A DNA stretch of 14,078 nt from DTKY01 sp037440765 (GTDB lineage Bacteria; Acidobacteriota; Terriglobia; Bryobacterales; Bryobacteraceae): assembly GCA_037440765.1 (NCBI GenBank), contig JBBITL010000098.1, positions 1-14,078 on the forward strand. Reading direction: 5' to 3'. Within the stretch, counting starts at the first letter, position 1. Every line of letters starts with the position of its first letter. Of this stretch, positions 6,572-14,078 are shown in pieces. The position numbers and the translations under genes were made by a program. Under the pieces are notes generated by a model. That model had not been told where the DNA came from, did not search any database, and was given only the letters and a program-made list of their open reading frames with translations.

Positions 6572-7708
6572 TCACCGGAACTGGAAGCGGCGGGCGGACA
6601 GGTATCCGGCAGCGAGGGCGGCCGCGGTGAGAGCGAGGAGGTGGGGCAGTGCGGCCGAGGCGGGATCGCCGAAACTGACGAGCTTGTGAAGGGCGTTCAT
6701 GGTCCAGCCGGTAGGGAAAACGAGGGCGAGAGACTGCACCCAGCGCGGCGTGATCTCGATGGGCCACCAGCAGCCGCCGAGCGCCGCCATGACGTTGGTG
6801 GTGATGACGCCGATGGCGACGGCCTGGCCTTGCGTCCGGGCCAGGCTCCCCAGCAGCACTCCGAGCGAGACGGCCAGCGCGGCGAAGGCCACCAGCACCA
6901 GCACGATCATCCAGAGGTTCGGCCCCCAGCGGACCTTGAACAGCAGCCAGCCTGAGAGCATCGCGAAGGCGATTTGAGTTACGGCCAGCGCCATGCGCGC
7001 GCCCCACTTGCCGGCCACCACCGAGGCCCGGCTCATGGGACAGGAAGCCAGGCGGCGCAGGATGCCTTGTTCACGCTCGATCACGAGCCAGATGCTGCCG
7101 CTGGTGAACATGGCCAGAAGCACGAAGGTAACCATGGTGCCGGGGACAGCCTGCTCGAAGCCGGAAGGCGGGTCCAGGCGCCTGCCGGCCTGGCTGACCT
7201 CGACCGTCAGCGTCCTGGGACGCGCCGACATCGCCGCCAGCGACTCCCGGGACGGCTGGCCGCCTGTCCCATCCACGGCGATCAGGTCCGCCAGGACGGA
7301 GTACACTGCGCGGGCGACGCGGAACTGGTCGTAACTGGCCGTCAGCCCTCCGCCGGTGCGGGAGAACCTGGCTTGCATGGGTTCGCCGGCCAGGACGTTC
7401 TCGGTGAAGCCGTCGGCCAGCGACAGCCGCCGCATGTACCGGGCAGCCTCGGCGTCCGTTGCCACACGCACCACCCGGTAGCCCTGCTTCGCCAGACGTT
7501 CCGCTACCAGGTCCGCCATGAAACCGCTGGTGGGCGGGGCGACGAGGGCGATGGAGGGAGCCGTCGGCGGGCGCGAGAAACCTCCGGTGACCGTGCCGAT
7601 GAAGTAGAAGAAAACGATGGGCATGATGAACGCCCAGACCCAGACGAACCGGCTGCGGAAGAGCTGCCCCGCGTCCTTGCGGGCCAGGTAGAGGGCGTCA
7701 CTTAGCAT
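6572..7708 (-). CDS. ABC-2 type exporter permease (second subunit)
   Basis: 378 aa. One N-terminal membrane segment (about 22-41), a large non-membrane domain (about 45-185) and five C-terminal segments (about 190-210, 236-257, 266-288, 293-316, 353-372) give the ABC2_membrane_3 layout seen in YhhJ- and LinK-type exporters. The stretch EREQGILRRLASCPMSR (211-227) just after the second segment is the usual coupling region contacting the ATPase. The ATG at 7708 follows the upstream permease by 9 nt with AGAGG as ribosome site. It likely pairs with the product of 7718-8938 as a heterodimer driven by the ATPase at 8941-9870. The substrate cannot be read from the sequence; related systems export drugs, lipids or small molecules. 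Confidence 0.88.
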   Translation of the reverse strand: MLSDALYLARKDAGQLFRSRFVWVWAFIMPIVFFYFIGTVTGGFSRPPTAPSIALVAPPTSGFMADLVAERLAKQGYRVVRVATDAEAARYMRRLSLADGFTENVLAGEPMQARFSRTGGGLTASYDQFRVARAVYSVLADLIAVDGTGGQPSRESLAAMSARPRTLTVEVSQAGRRLDPPSGFEQAVPGTMVTFVLLAMFTSGSIWLVIEREQGILRRLASCPMSRASVVAGKWGARMALAVTQIAFAMLSGWLLFKVRWGPNLWMIVLVLVAFAALAVSLGVLLGSLARTQGQAVAIGVITTNVMAALGGCWWPIEITPRWVQSLALVFPTGWTMNALHKLVSFGDPASAALPHLLALTAAALAAGYLSARRFQFR

Positions 7709-7717
7709 TGGCGCCTC

Positions 7718-8938
7718 TCACTGCACAAAACCCCGGCGAAGGCGTCCGACCGCCAGCCAGGACATCAGAGCCACGAAGGTGATCGCGCCGCCGAAAACCA
7801 GCACGACGTCCAACGGCCCAGGCCGGCCCTCCAGCAACACGCCAAGTTGCGTGAGCGACCAGCCGTTGGGGGTCAGCCGGCCGAGGGATGCCATCCAGTC
7901 CGGCATGAGCTCAAATGGGAAGAAACTCCCGCCGGTCATGGCTAACGGGAACATCAGCAGGTTGGCCAGGACGGCTGCCGCCCGCTCGGTGGGCGCGAAC
8001 ATCACGGCGACCTGAAACAACATATAGATGCCCACGCCGGAAATCGTCAGGAACAGGAACGCCACCAACAGCCGCGCCGCGGAAACCTGTAGCACCAGGG
8101 CGCCGGCCGAGAGGCCGGACACCGCCACGGCCGCCAGGACCAGGGTCATGGCCAGGATTCTCCCGGCGACGAAGCTGCGCACCGGCGCCGGGGTCGAGAG
8201 ATACCTTACCAGCGCCCCCTGCCGCTTCTCCTTCCAGATTTCCGTGCTGAAGCCCATCCCCAGGAAGAGGATCGCCATAAACAACATACTGCGCAAGAAG
8301 GCGGCCGGGAGCCGGCCTGTATCCACACCGCCGGTCTCGACGACCTCGGTTACAAGCTCGATCCGCGGCGGGTCCAGGTAGCCGCCGACGGCTCTGCCCA
8401 GCCGGTTGAATGCGACGGCGGATTCGGCGACCTCGAGATCGCTGGGCGCGCCGCCGCGGGTAAACCCCCGCAGCTGGTCGCCCGCCAGCACCTGCGCGTA
8501 GAAGGCGGCTTCGGTCAGGATGGACACCGTCTCGGTGACGATTTCGGGGAGGATGCGTTGCGCCGGGTTCGTAACCAGCTTGAGCTGGGTGGGCGTGCCG
8601 GCGAGCACCGCCGCGCCGAAACCCTTTGGGATGTGGAGGAGCGCGGAGCCCTGGCCCCGGCCGATGCGCTCGCGCCCCCCGGCGAGGGCCACCCTCTCGA
8701 CGGTCAGCATGCCGCCGAGCGGCCCCTGGCCGAAAGCGCCGGAGAGCAGGGAACTCACCAGGGACTCGTCCTCGTCGGCCACCAGCAGCAAGCCTTTCGG
8801 CGTGACCTCCCCCCGGCCGAAGAGCAGCATCATGAGCAAGGCGACGAATGCCGGGATCCCGATCCACACCAGCAGTTGCGCCGGGTCACGGCGCAGGCGG
8901 CGAAGATCCTTGACGGCGCAGACCCAGGCCAGGCGCAT
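7718..8938 (-). CDS. ABC-2 type exporter permease (first subunit)
   Basis: 406 aa, same topology as the next gene: a membrane segment at about 21-41, an extracytoplasmic domain at about 45-210, and five further segments (about 213-231, 258-282, 287-310, 318-340, 377-398). The coupling-region motif WKEKRQGALVRYLSTPAPVR runs 235-254. The conserved FPLAMTGGSFFPFELMP stretch of ABC-2 permeases lies at 330-346. The two permeases share layout but differ clearly in sequence, suggesting an old duplication and an obligate heterodimer. The start codon lies 2 nt beyond the ATPase stop, so translation is probably coupled. Confidence 0.9.
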   Translation of the reverse strand: MRLAWVCAVKDLRRLRRDPAQLLVWIGIPAFVALLMMLLFGRGEVTPKGLLLVADEDESLVSSLLSGAFGQGPLGGMLTVERVALAGGRERIGRGQGSALLHIPKGFGAAVLAGTPTQLKLVTNPAQRILPEIVTETVSILTEAAFYAQVLAGDQLRGFTRGGAPSDLEVAESAVAFNRLGRAVGGYLDPPRIELVTEVVETGGVDTGRLPAAFLRSMLFMAILFLGMGFSTEIWKEKRQGALVRYLSTPAPVRSFVAGRILAMTLVLAAVAVSGLSAGALVLQVSAARLLVAFLFLTISGVGIYMLFQVAVMFAPTERAAAVLANLLMFPLAMTGGSFFPFELMPDWMASLGRLTPNGWSLTQLGVLLEGRPGPLDVVLVFGGAITFVALMSWLAVGRLRRGFVQ

Positions 8939-8940
8939 GG

Positions 8941-9870
8941 CTACTCCCTAAGTTCCCGGCCCGTCAGCTTGATGAACAGGCTCTCCAGGCTGGGCTGGAT
9001 CAGCGAGGTGCCGCGCACCTCCGCGCCGGCCGCCGACAGGGCGGCGAAGACGGCCGGCAGTCGTCGCGACGCTTCCGGCAGGGCCAGTACAAGAAGGGTT
9101 TCTGAGATCTCGGCGATTTCGATTCCCTCTTCGGCCCGGAGCGCCTCGTAGACGGCCTCGGCGCTGAAGACCCCCTGGAAGCGCAGGAGATCACGTTCGC
9201 CGAGGATAGCGCGCAATTCGGCCAGCGTGCCTTGCGCGATGATGCGGCCGTGGTCGATGATGGCCAGCCGGTCGCAGAGATCCTCCGCCTCCTGGAGGTA
9301 ATGCGAAGTGTAGAGAACCGAGGCCCCGCCGCGGGCCTCCTGGCGCACCAGGTCAAGCAGGTAGGCCCGGCTCTGCGGGTCCACGCCGGCGGTGGGCTCG
9401 TCGAGCAGCAGCACCCGCGGCCGGTGCAAAATTCCGCAGACGAAGTTCAGCCGGCGCTTCATGCCGCCGCTGAAGCGCTTGACCGGTTCGCGGGCCCGTT
9501 CCTCAAGCCCCGCGAGCGACAACACCTCGTCGATTCGCGTTCGCAGCTTCGGGTTCCGCATGCCCTGAACGCCGCCCCAGTAATCCAGGTTCTCGCGCGC
9601 CGAAAGATCCTCGTAAAGGGCCAACTCCTGCGGGACAACGCCGAGCGAGGAACGCGCCGCGCGGCCGTCGCCGCGGACGTCGTGACCCATCACCCGCACC
9701 GAGCCGCCTGAGGGGGCCAAAAGGCCGGAGATGCAGTTGATGGTGGTGGTCTTGCCCGCGCCGTTGGGGCCGAGCAGGCCGAAGATCTCTCCGGGCCGGA
9801 CATTGAAGGAGGCGTCGTTGACGGCGGCCAGGTCTCCGAATGTCTTGACGAGCTTCCGGACCTCTATCAT
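8941..9870 (-). CDS. ABC-2 exporter ATP-binding subunit
   Basis: 309 aa. All ABC ATPase elements are present: Walker A GPNGAGKT at 34-41, Q-loop Q81, signature FSGGMKRR at 133-140, Walker B LLLDEP at 154-159 and switch His190 in YTSHYLQEAE. The DrrA/NatA-like C-terminal regulatory extension follows from about 225 to 309. The variant signature FSGGM is usual for this subfamily. The start at 9870 (MIEVRKLVK) was chosen because family members begin here and because its ATG forms an ATGA overlap with the thrB stop. The frame stays open upstream, but that stretch is antisense-like shadow inside thrB. It energises the two permeases encoded immediately downstream. Confidence 0.95.
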   Translation of the reverse strand: MIEVRKLVKTFGDLAAVNDASFNVRPGEIFGLLGPNGAGKTTTINCISGLLAPSGGSVRVMGHDVRGDGRAARSSLGVVPQELALYEDLSARENLDYWGGVQGMRNPKLRTRIDEVLSLAGLEERAREPVKRFSGGMKRRLNFVCGILHRPRVLLLDEPTAGVDPQSRAYLLDLVRQEARGGASVLYTSHYLQEAEDLCDRLAIIDHGRIIAQGTLAELRAILGERDLLRFQGVFSAEAVYEALRAEEGIEIAEISETLLVLALPEASRRLPAVFAALSAAGAEVRGTSLIQPSLESLFIKLTGRELRE

Positions 9871-10793
9871 GGGGCCTCGTCCACGGCGCACTCGTAGCCG
9901 TGGTCGGCGATCTCGGTCCAGAGCACTTCGGCCGCGTGGCCGCGCATTTCGAAGATCTGACGCACCAGGTCGCAGACCGTCTCGTAGCCGCGCTGAAAAA
10001 AGACCAGCACGGCTGGGCCGGCGCCGCTTAGCGCGCATCCGAGCAGCCCCGGTGCGCGCAGTTGCAGGATCTCCTCCAGCCCCGGAACCAGCTTCAGCCG
10101 GTAGGGCTGGTGCATGCGATCCTCCAGCGCAACCGGGAAGGCGTGCACCGATCCGGTGGCCAGCGCCGCGATCAGCAGCGCGGAACGCTGGACGTTGAAG
10201 ACCGCGTCCTGGCGCGGGTAGCTGTCGGGCAACACGGCCCGCGCCTCGACCGTGGGGAGCATGAAATCCGGCACCACTACGGCGATGCCGAAGGGCTTGG
10301 GCAGCTCCAGGCGCACGGCGCGCGCCACGCCGCCCGAGTCGAGCGCGCTGGCCACGATCGAGCCCAGCACGCAGGCGGAGACGTTGTCGGGGTGGCCCTC
10401 GATCCGCGCAGCCTCGTCCAGGATGCGCAGCGGCTTCCAGTTCAAGCCGAGCAGGCCGTCGGCCATGACCACGCCCGCCGTCAGGGCGGCTGCGCTCGAC
10501 CCAAGCCCTTTGCCGATCGGAATGCTGTTATCGATGACCAGTTCGACCGGGGGCAGCGTGCCGCCGGTGTCCCGGGCCACGGCCAGCGCCGTCTGCCAGA
10601 TGAGGTTGTCAACACCGGTGGAGATCTGCTCCGCGTCCCGGCCCAGGGCCATAATGGACAGCGCGTTACTCCGGCGGAAGCGGCATTGCAGGGGAATGTT
10701 CAGCGCCAGGCCCAGGGCGTCGAAGCCGGGGCCGAGGTTGGCGCTGGAGGCCGGAACGCGCAGGGTGGTCCAGGGTCTGGCCACGCTCCTCAT
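9867..10793 (-). CDS. thrB: Homoserine kinase (GHMP family)
   Basis: 308 aa, normal ThrB length. It phosphorylates L-homoserine to O-phospho-L-homoserine, the precursor of threonine. GHMP motifs are intact: RVPASSANLGPGFD (12-25), the ATP-binding PIGKGLGSSAAA (92-103), EGHPDN (132-137) and ALSGAGPAV (254-262). The first motif is specific to ThrB rather than to sugar-type GHMP kinases. It begins inside the stop of the oxidoreductase gene (ATGA at 10793-10790) and ends inside the start of the ABC ATPase gene (ATGA at 9870-9867). No thrA/hom or thrC is next to it, although they are the usual neighbours. Expression should be coupled with the oxidoreductase and exporter. Confidence 0.95.
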   Translation of the reverse strand: MRSVARPWTTLRVPASSANLGPGFDALGLALNIPLQCRFRRSNALSIMALGRDAEQISTGVDNLIWQTALAVARDTGGTLPPVELVIDNSIPIGKGLGSSAAALTAGVVMADGLLGLNWKPLRILDEAARIEGHPDNVSACVLGSIVASALDSGGVARAVRLELPKPFGIAVVVPDFMLPTVEARAVLPDSYPRQDAVFNVQRSALLIAALATGSVHAFPVALEDRMHQPYRLKLVPGLEEILQLRAPGLLGCALSGAGPAVLVFFQRGYETVCDLVRQIFEMRGHAAEVLWTEIADHGYECAVDEAP

Positions 10794-11806
10794 TGCCCCA
10801 GTGCCACCGCCCGTCCCTCGCGGCAGGACTGGTAGACGCTCAGCACGAGTTCCAGGGCCCGGTAGCCCTCCTCGCCCGAGACCGCCGGCTTACGGCCGGT
10901 CCGTATGGCCTCGGCGAAATCGCGGAACTGGCGCTCGAACGGCTCGAGCGGAATGGCCATGGGGTCGGAGGAGCCGGAGAGCAGGCTGGAGACCAGCGGC
11001 GGAACCTCGCCCGTGTCGTCCTGCACGTCCCAGGCCGTAAGCTTGTCCCCAGCGATCACCGCCGTGCCCTTGGTGCCGTGCAACTCAACGCGCTCGGTGT
11101 ATCCGGGCCAGAAGGCGGTGGAGGCCTGGATGACGCCGGTTGTGCCTCCCTCGTACTGGAGCAGCGCCGAGACCACGTCCTCCGACTCGATCTTGTGCCG
11201 CGCGCCCAACTGCCACAGGCCCGTCACCCGCCGCACGGGTCCGGCGAACCACAGCAGCAGGTCCACCTGGTGTATGGCCTGGTTGATTAGCGCGCCGCCG
11301 CCCTCCACCGCCCAGCTTCCCTTGATGGGGCGCGAGTAGTATTCGGGCGAGCGGTACCACTTCACATAGGCGTCGGCCTGAAGGAGCCTGCCCAGTCTGC
11401 CCGCGGCGATGGCGCCGGAAAGGAACAGGCTGGCGTCGTCAAAGCGGTGCTGGCTGACCACGCCGAGCTGGATGCCCGCCGCGCGCGCCGTCTCCATCAT
11501 GCGGCGGGCGGTCTCCAGATTGACGGCCATGGGCTTCTGCACCTGTATGTGCTTGCCCGCGCGGGCGCACAGCTCGACGGGCTCCAGCCGGAAATCCGGG
11601 AAGGTGCACAGGTCAACGTAGTCGACCTTGGGGTGCCGGCAGACGTCCGCGCAGGTGGGGACGAACTCGGCGCCGTGCGCTTCGGCAAACTTCCGGCCCG
11701 CCTGTTCGTTGATGTCCGTGACTACGGTGACCTCGAAGCCGATGTTGCTGTAAGCGAGCGCGTGCTTGTAGGAAATCGCGCCCGTGCCGACTATTCCGAC
11801 TCTCAT
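10790..11806 (-). CDS. Gfo/Idh/MocA family NAD(P)-dependent oxidoreductase
   Basis: 338 aa. An N-terminal Rossmann fold carries MRVGIVGTGAISYKHA, with the nucleotide-binding GTGAIS at 7-12 and acidic D31 after the second strand, which favours NAD(H). The family EKP motif appears as QKP (90-92), keeping Lys91 but with Gln for Glu. The substrate domain has EGGGALINQAIHQVDLLLW (168-186), including the expected catalytic His179. It probably oxidises or reduces a sugar, inositol or related polyol; the substrate is not determinable. The start at 11806 was chosen for the canonical N-terminus and an AAGG ribosome site 6 nt upstream, although the frame is open further up. It lies 31 nt after the isomerase-like gene. 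Confidence 0.93.
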   Translation of the reverse strand: MRVGIVGTGAISYKHALAYSNIGFEVTVVTDINEQAGRKFAEAHGAEFVPTCADVCRHPKVDYVDLCTFPDFRLEPVELCARAGKHIQVQKPMAVNLETARRMMETARAAGIQLGVVSQHRFDDASLFLSGAIAAGRLGRLLQADAYVKWYRSPEYYSRPIKGSWAVEGGGALINQAIHQVDLLLWFAGPVRRVTGLWQLGARHKIESEDVVSALLQYEGGTTGVIQASTAFWPGYTERVELHGTKGTAVIAGDKLTAWDVQDDTGEVPPLVSSLLSGSSDPMAIPLEPFERQFRDFAEAIRTGRKPAVSGEEGYRALELVLSVYQSCREGRAVALGQ

Positions 11807-11837
11807 AAGAACCTTGCAGTATATCGTATAGTACGGG

Positions 11838-13448
11838 CTACAAGCCGTTTTCGGTTCCGCAGACGAACACTTCCATGCCCATCTCCCGGAAGGCGGCGGC
11901 CTTGGCGGCCAGCGCCAGGTTCGCGCCGGCCGCGTCGGGAGCATAGGCGACCTGAATGTGATTGGCCTTGTGCCGGCCCATGAACTGGTCCCGCGTGATT
12001 CCGCAGGTGACAGCGTGCATCATGGGCCACTGCGGCGTGGTGGCGCTCGAGCGGCGGCGGCTCTCCTCGGCCGGCAAATCGACGGCCCTGGCGCGTCCGA
12101 TGTCGGCCTTCAAAGCGCCGGCTTCGACGAAGACGCGGCTCCAGACGACCTCGCCGGGCTTGCTGACGCCTGCCAGCGTGCCGCCCCCCGAGGGGAAGTA
12201 CATGGGTGGCTGCCGGTAACTCACCGCCCCGGCGAAGCCGCCCGTGAAGTGCTGCGGAGGAGCGGCGCCGGAGATCTCGAACACCCAGACGAACTCCTCC
12301 CTGCCGTTCACCATGCAGTTCTCGCCGTAGCGCACGTCGTGCAGCGTGGTCTCGGGGTCGAAGCCGAGCCTTCGCCAGACGCGGTTGGTCACCAGCGCGT
12401 CCACGCCCGCGCACTCGTCCACCTCGTTGAAGTGCGGCAGGGCGCGGTTCTCGAACAGCACCCGTCCGGTGGCCGGGTCGGTCACCGGCGGCCGGTCCAC
12501 GTTATTTAGCAGCCCCTCCGCCAGGTCCGAGGCGGGCGCGAGGTCCTTCAGCCCCTGCTGGTACTGTATGCCGATGGCGTCGCAGCCGAACTCATCGGCT
12601 ATGCGGAGCGCCGCAATGTACATCCTGCACTGCCCGAGTATCTGGTCTTCGGTCAGATCCTGGTCCGGGTCGCTGCCAGTGACGAACCGCATGCCTTTCA
12701 GCTTCAGCCAGGAGTACACCGCCGCGGCCTCTCTGTCCGGAACGCGCAGCATCCCGGCATACAGCGCCGACTGGCTCAGCCGCTCCTTGAAGATGCCCAT
12801 GTCGTGCAGCAGTTCGTCGGGGATGATGGCGTTATACATCCCCATGCAGCCCTCATCGAAGATGCCCAGGATAGCCTTTTCGCGGCGGAGTTCCCCGGCC
12901 AGTTCGGCGCCGATCTCCTCGGCGCGCTCCGGCAGGCGCAGGCCTTTGAGCGGGCGGACATGGCTTGCATCATGCACCACCGGCGCGTCATGCAGCCAGC
13001 GCCGCAGGCCCGTCAGGAAATAGTCGTCACTGAACGCCTTGCTCCACAGGGTGCTGTAGGGGATGCCGGCCTTGGTCAGGCAGCCGTTGAGATTCAGCAT
13101 TCCGACCAGGCCGGGCCACTGGCCGCTCCAGTTGGCAACCGTCAGGATGGGGCCGCTGTGCGTCCACAGGCCGGGCAGCACGTGGTGGCTGTACTGCCAG
13201 ACAGCCTCGACCACCATCAGCGGCGACTGCGGCGAAATCTGCCGGAAGACCTCTATGCCGTACTTCTGCGAATCGATGAAACCGTGCCCTTTGCCGGCGA
13301 GATACCGGTGGCCGCGCCGCACGTCGCCGCCCTCACGGCGGATGGCGGCGGTGACGGCCTCTTCCACTTTCTGCTGCGCGGCCCAGCATTCGCGATTGGC
13401 CGAAGCCCGCAGATCTCCGCTGGCGACGAGAATGACCGGCTCGAACAT
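11838..13448 (-). CDS. L-fucose/L-arabinose isomerase-like protein
   Basis: 536 aa. The N-terminus (VILVASGDLRASANRECW, 5-22) and the stretches LTVANWSGQWPGLVGMLN (102-119), FDEGCMGMYNAIIPDEL (197-213), GIQYQQGLKDL (293-303) and GRHKANHIQVAY (491-502) look like the FucI/AraA superfamily, which interconverts aldoses and ketoses using a divalent metal. I cannot assign metal ligands with certainty; candidates are D198/E199, E342/E345 and the histidines H493 and H497. Related proteins in acidobacteria and planctomycetes are usually left as fucose isomerase-like or hypothetical. The ATG at 13448 is taken from the start of conserved-looking sequence; the 44 extra upstream codons read like non-coding. 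No Shine-Dalgarno is seen; AATAAT lies 4 nt before the ATG, so a leaderless start is possible. The Gfo/Idh/MocA neighbour supports a carbohydrate role. Confidence 0.68.
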   Translation of the reverse strand: MFEPVILVASGDLRASANRECWAAQQKVEEAVTAAIRREGGDVRRGHRYLAGKGHGFIDSQKYGIEVFRQISPQSPLMVVEAVWQYSHHVLPGLWTHSGPILTVANWSGQWPGLVGMLNLNGCLTKAGIPYSTLWSKAFSDDYFLTGLRRWLHDAPVVHDASHVRPLKGLRLPERAEEIGAELAGELRREKAILGIFDEGCMGMYNAIIPDELLHDMGIFKERLSQSALYAGMLRVPDREAAAVYSWLKLKGMRFVTGSDPDQDLTEDQILGQCRMYIAALRIADEFGCDAIGIQYQQGLKDLAPASDLAEGLLNNVDRPPVTDPATGRVLFENRALPHFNEVDECAGVDALVTNRVWRRLGFDPETTLHDVRYGENCMVNGREEFVWVFEISGAAPPQHFTGGFAGAVSYRQPPMYFPSGGGTLAGVSKPGEVVWSRVFVEAGALKADIGRARAVDLPAEESRRRSSATTPQWPMMHAVTCGITRDQFMGRHKANHIQVAYAPDAAGANLALAAKAAAFREMGMEVFVCGTENGL

Positions 13449-13491
13449 GGAGATTATTCTGACACAGGCCTGGCCTTCGAGCCTGGCGCGT

Positions 13492-13911
13492 TTACTCCAG
13501 TTCCAGGGGCAGGTTGCAGTCGGCCACCGCACAGCCCTCGCGGGCGGAGGAGACCACCAGGCCAAGCTCGCGCGGGTCATCGGGAGCGGGCGGGGAAGCC
13601 TTGTCCGGTGTGAACTCGATCTCTGCCTTCCAGCGCTCCCGGCGGCGCCGGCTGACGATAGCGGCAGCCGCCGGGCTTGTTGAACGCCTGGGGCGGGAGC
13701 TCGCTTCCTTTGATCCTGGCCGGCAACGTCACCGGTCCCAGCCGGTGAGCAACTCTTCCAACACGGTGAACGTGTCGAGCGAATCGTACGGGCGCCAGCG
13801 CAACCGGCTGACGCCGAGGCGGCTTTTGAGACGGTCCGGTCTCTGGCGAAACTCGCCGGCGTGAAGGCGCAGGTCGCGCGCGTCGAATCGCCAGCTCGGA
13901 TATTTGTTCAT
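13492..13911 (-). pseudogene. Small gene of unknown function, apparently broken by two compensating frameshifts
   Basis: Coding signal follows three successive segments. An ATG at 13911 opens 60 codons (MNKYPSWRFDARDL to LTGWDR) ending at TGA 13731-13729. From 13732 to 13628 the coding-like frame is shifted by one base (VTLPARIKGSELPPQAF to PPGALE, 35 codons). From 13626 to the TAA at 13492 it returns to the first frame (AEIEFTPDKA to LPLELE, 44 codons). In the middle segment the shifted frame has strongly G/C third positions, whereas the original frame there is Arg/Ser-rich with poor third positions. One missing base near 13732 and one extra near 13627 would restore a product of about 139 aa. 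I recognise no family. Either a real pseudogene or two sequence errors could explain it. It lies 43 nt upstream of the isomerase-like gene on the same strand. Confidence 0.55.
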
Positions 13912-13936
13912 GGGTGCTTCACAGACTCATATCCGC

Positions 13937-13964
13937 TGGGTGCGGCGGAGGCGTGTGCTATTCT
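13937..13964 (+). promoter_or_regulatory. Possible tRNA-Lys promoter
   Basis: An extended -10 element TGC-TATTCT (hexamer at 13959-13964) precedes the tRNA by about 28 bases, giving a predicted start near 13971. The -35 candidate TGGGTG (13937-13942, 16-base spacer) is weak. Position is right for a tRNA promoter but sequence support is modest. Confidence 0.3.
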
Positions 13965-13992
13965 CGAGGTGTCCTCCGTTGTTTGGCCCGCG

Positions 13993-14068
13993 GGGCCGGT
14001 AGCTCAGACGGTAGAGCATCTGCCTTTTAAGCAGAGGGTCGCGGGTTCGAGTCCCGCCCGGCTCACCA
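13993..14068 (+). tRNA. tRNA-Lys (anticodon TTT)
   Basis: A complete 76-nt cloverleaf can be folded. The acceptor GGGCCGG (13993-13999) pairs with CCGGCTC (14058-14064) with one G-T pair. The D stem is GCTC/GAGC (14002-14005, 14014-14017). The anticodon stem TCTGC/GCAGA encloses the loop CTTTTAA, placing TTT at 14026-14028. The T stem GCGGG/CCCGC encloses TTCGAGT. The discriminator A and encoded CCA end at 14068. It reads lysine AAA and, by wobble, AAG codons. It is transcribed away from the minus-strand gene cluster. Confidence 0.97.
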
Positions 14069-14078
14069 GATTCCCGGG

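Noticed and set aside
9451..9474. Non-canonical ABC signature FSGGM as an anomaly
   Set aside because: This variant is common in DrrA/NatA-type ATPases, and the other catalytic motifs are intact.
9871..10038. Upstream extension of the ABC ATPase frame
   Set aside because: It lies within thrB in another frame, is Arg-rich, and the family N-terminus begins at the ATGA overlap at 9870.
13461..13484. Short palindromes AGGCCTGGCCT and CAGGC/GCCTG before the isomerase-like gene as an attenuator
   Set aside because: They are short, expected in high-GC spacer, and no T-run or competing structure is apparent.
13449..13580. Upstream extension of the isomerase-like frame by 44 codons
   Set aside because: It reads like low-complexity off-frame sequence and overlaps the 3' coding-like segment of the broken gene at 13492-13911.
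13729..13731. In-frame TGA as a selenocysteine codon
   Set aside because: The sequence after it in the same frame is not protein-like; the shifted frame is, so a frameshift explains it better, and no SECIS-like hairpin was evident.

Overview
This is a gene-dense, high-GC bacterial segment with twelve intact protein genes, one apparently broken gene, one tRNA gene and a structured repeat at its left edge. The best taxonomic guess is Acidobacteriota, probably near the Solibacter/Bryobacter lineage. The guess rests mainly on a VWA-domain protein of the type expanded in acidobacteria, and more weakly on the palindromic repeat and the small basic protein beside lexA. It is an inference from recognised families, not a computed placement. 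No non-coding gap exceeds about 165 bases. I see no rRNA, CRISPR array, transposase or phage gene.

Left part (1-4793). A 119-bp repeat with perfect 13-bp terminal inverted repeats and two internal hairpins is followed by a MEMO-family protein (AmmeMemoRadiSam protein B). A secreted VWA-domain protein converges on it with overlapping stops. Across a 147-bp divergent spacer lies a PilZ-domain protein. Then come a 53-aa very basic small protein and lexA, both on the minus strand, and a DUF72 (YecE-like) gene divergent from lexA. The lexA/DUF72 spacer is only 32 bp and AT-rich. It holds overlapping promoter-like elements and an inverted repeat that could be a LexA operator serving both genes.

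Right part (4806-13911, all minus strand). The genes are packed like one long transcription unit. In transcription order they are: a small gene that looks frameshifted; a fucose/arabinose-isomerase-like protein; a Gfo/Idh/MocA oxidoreductase; homoserine kinase (thrB); an ABC-2 exporter made of an ATPase and two permeases; and a YbaL/KefB-type cation:proton antiporter. The oxidoreductase-thrB and thrB-ATPase junctions are both ATGA overlaps, the ATPase-permease gap is 2 nt, and the two permeases are 9 nt apart. Translational coupling is therefore likely from the oxidoreductase through the exporter. The unit mixes carbohydrate-type enzymes, one threonine-pathway enzyme with no thrC or homoserine dehydrogenase gene beside it, and membrane export. 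I cannot assign it one substrate.

The window ends with a plus-strand tRNA-Lys(TTT) gene with encoded CCA. I do not see a clearly new defence, mobile or regulatory system. The most interesting leads are the thrB-exporter coupling, the compact lexA/DUF72 control region, the twice-frameshifted gene, the VWA protein lacking its metal site, and the left-edge repeat.
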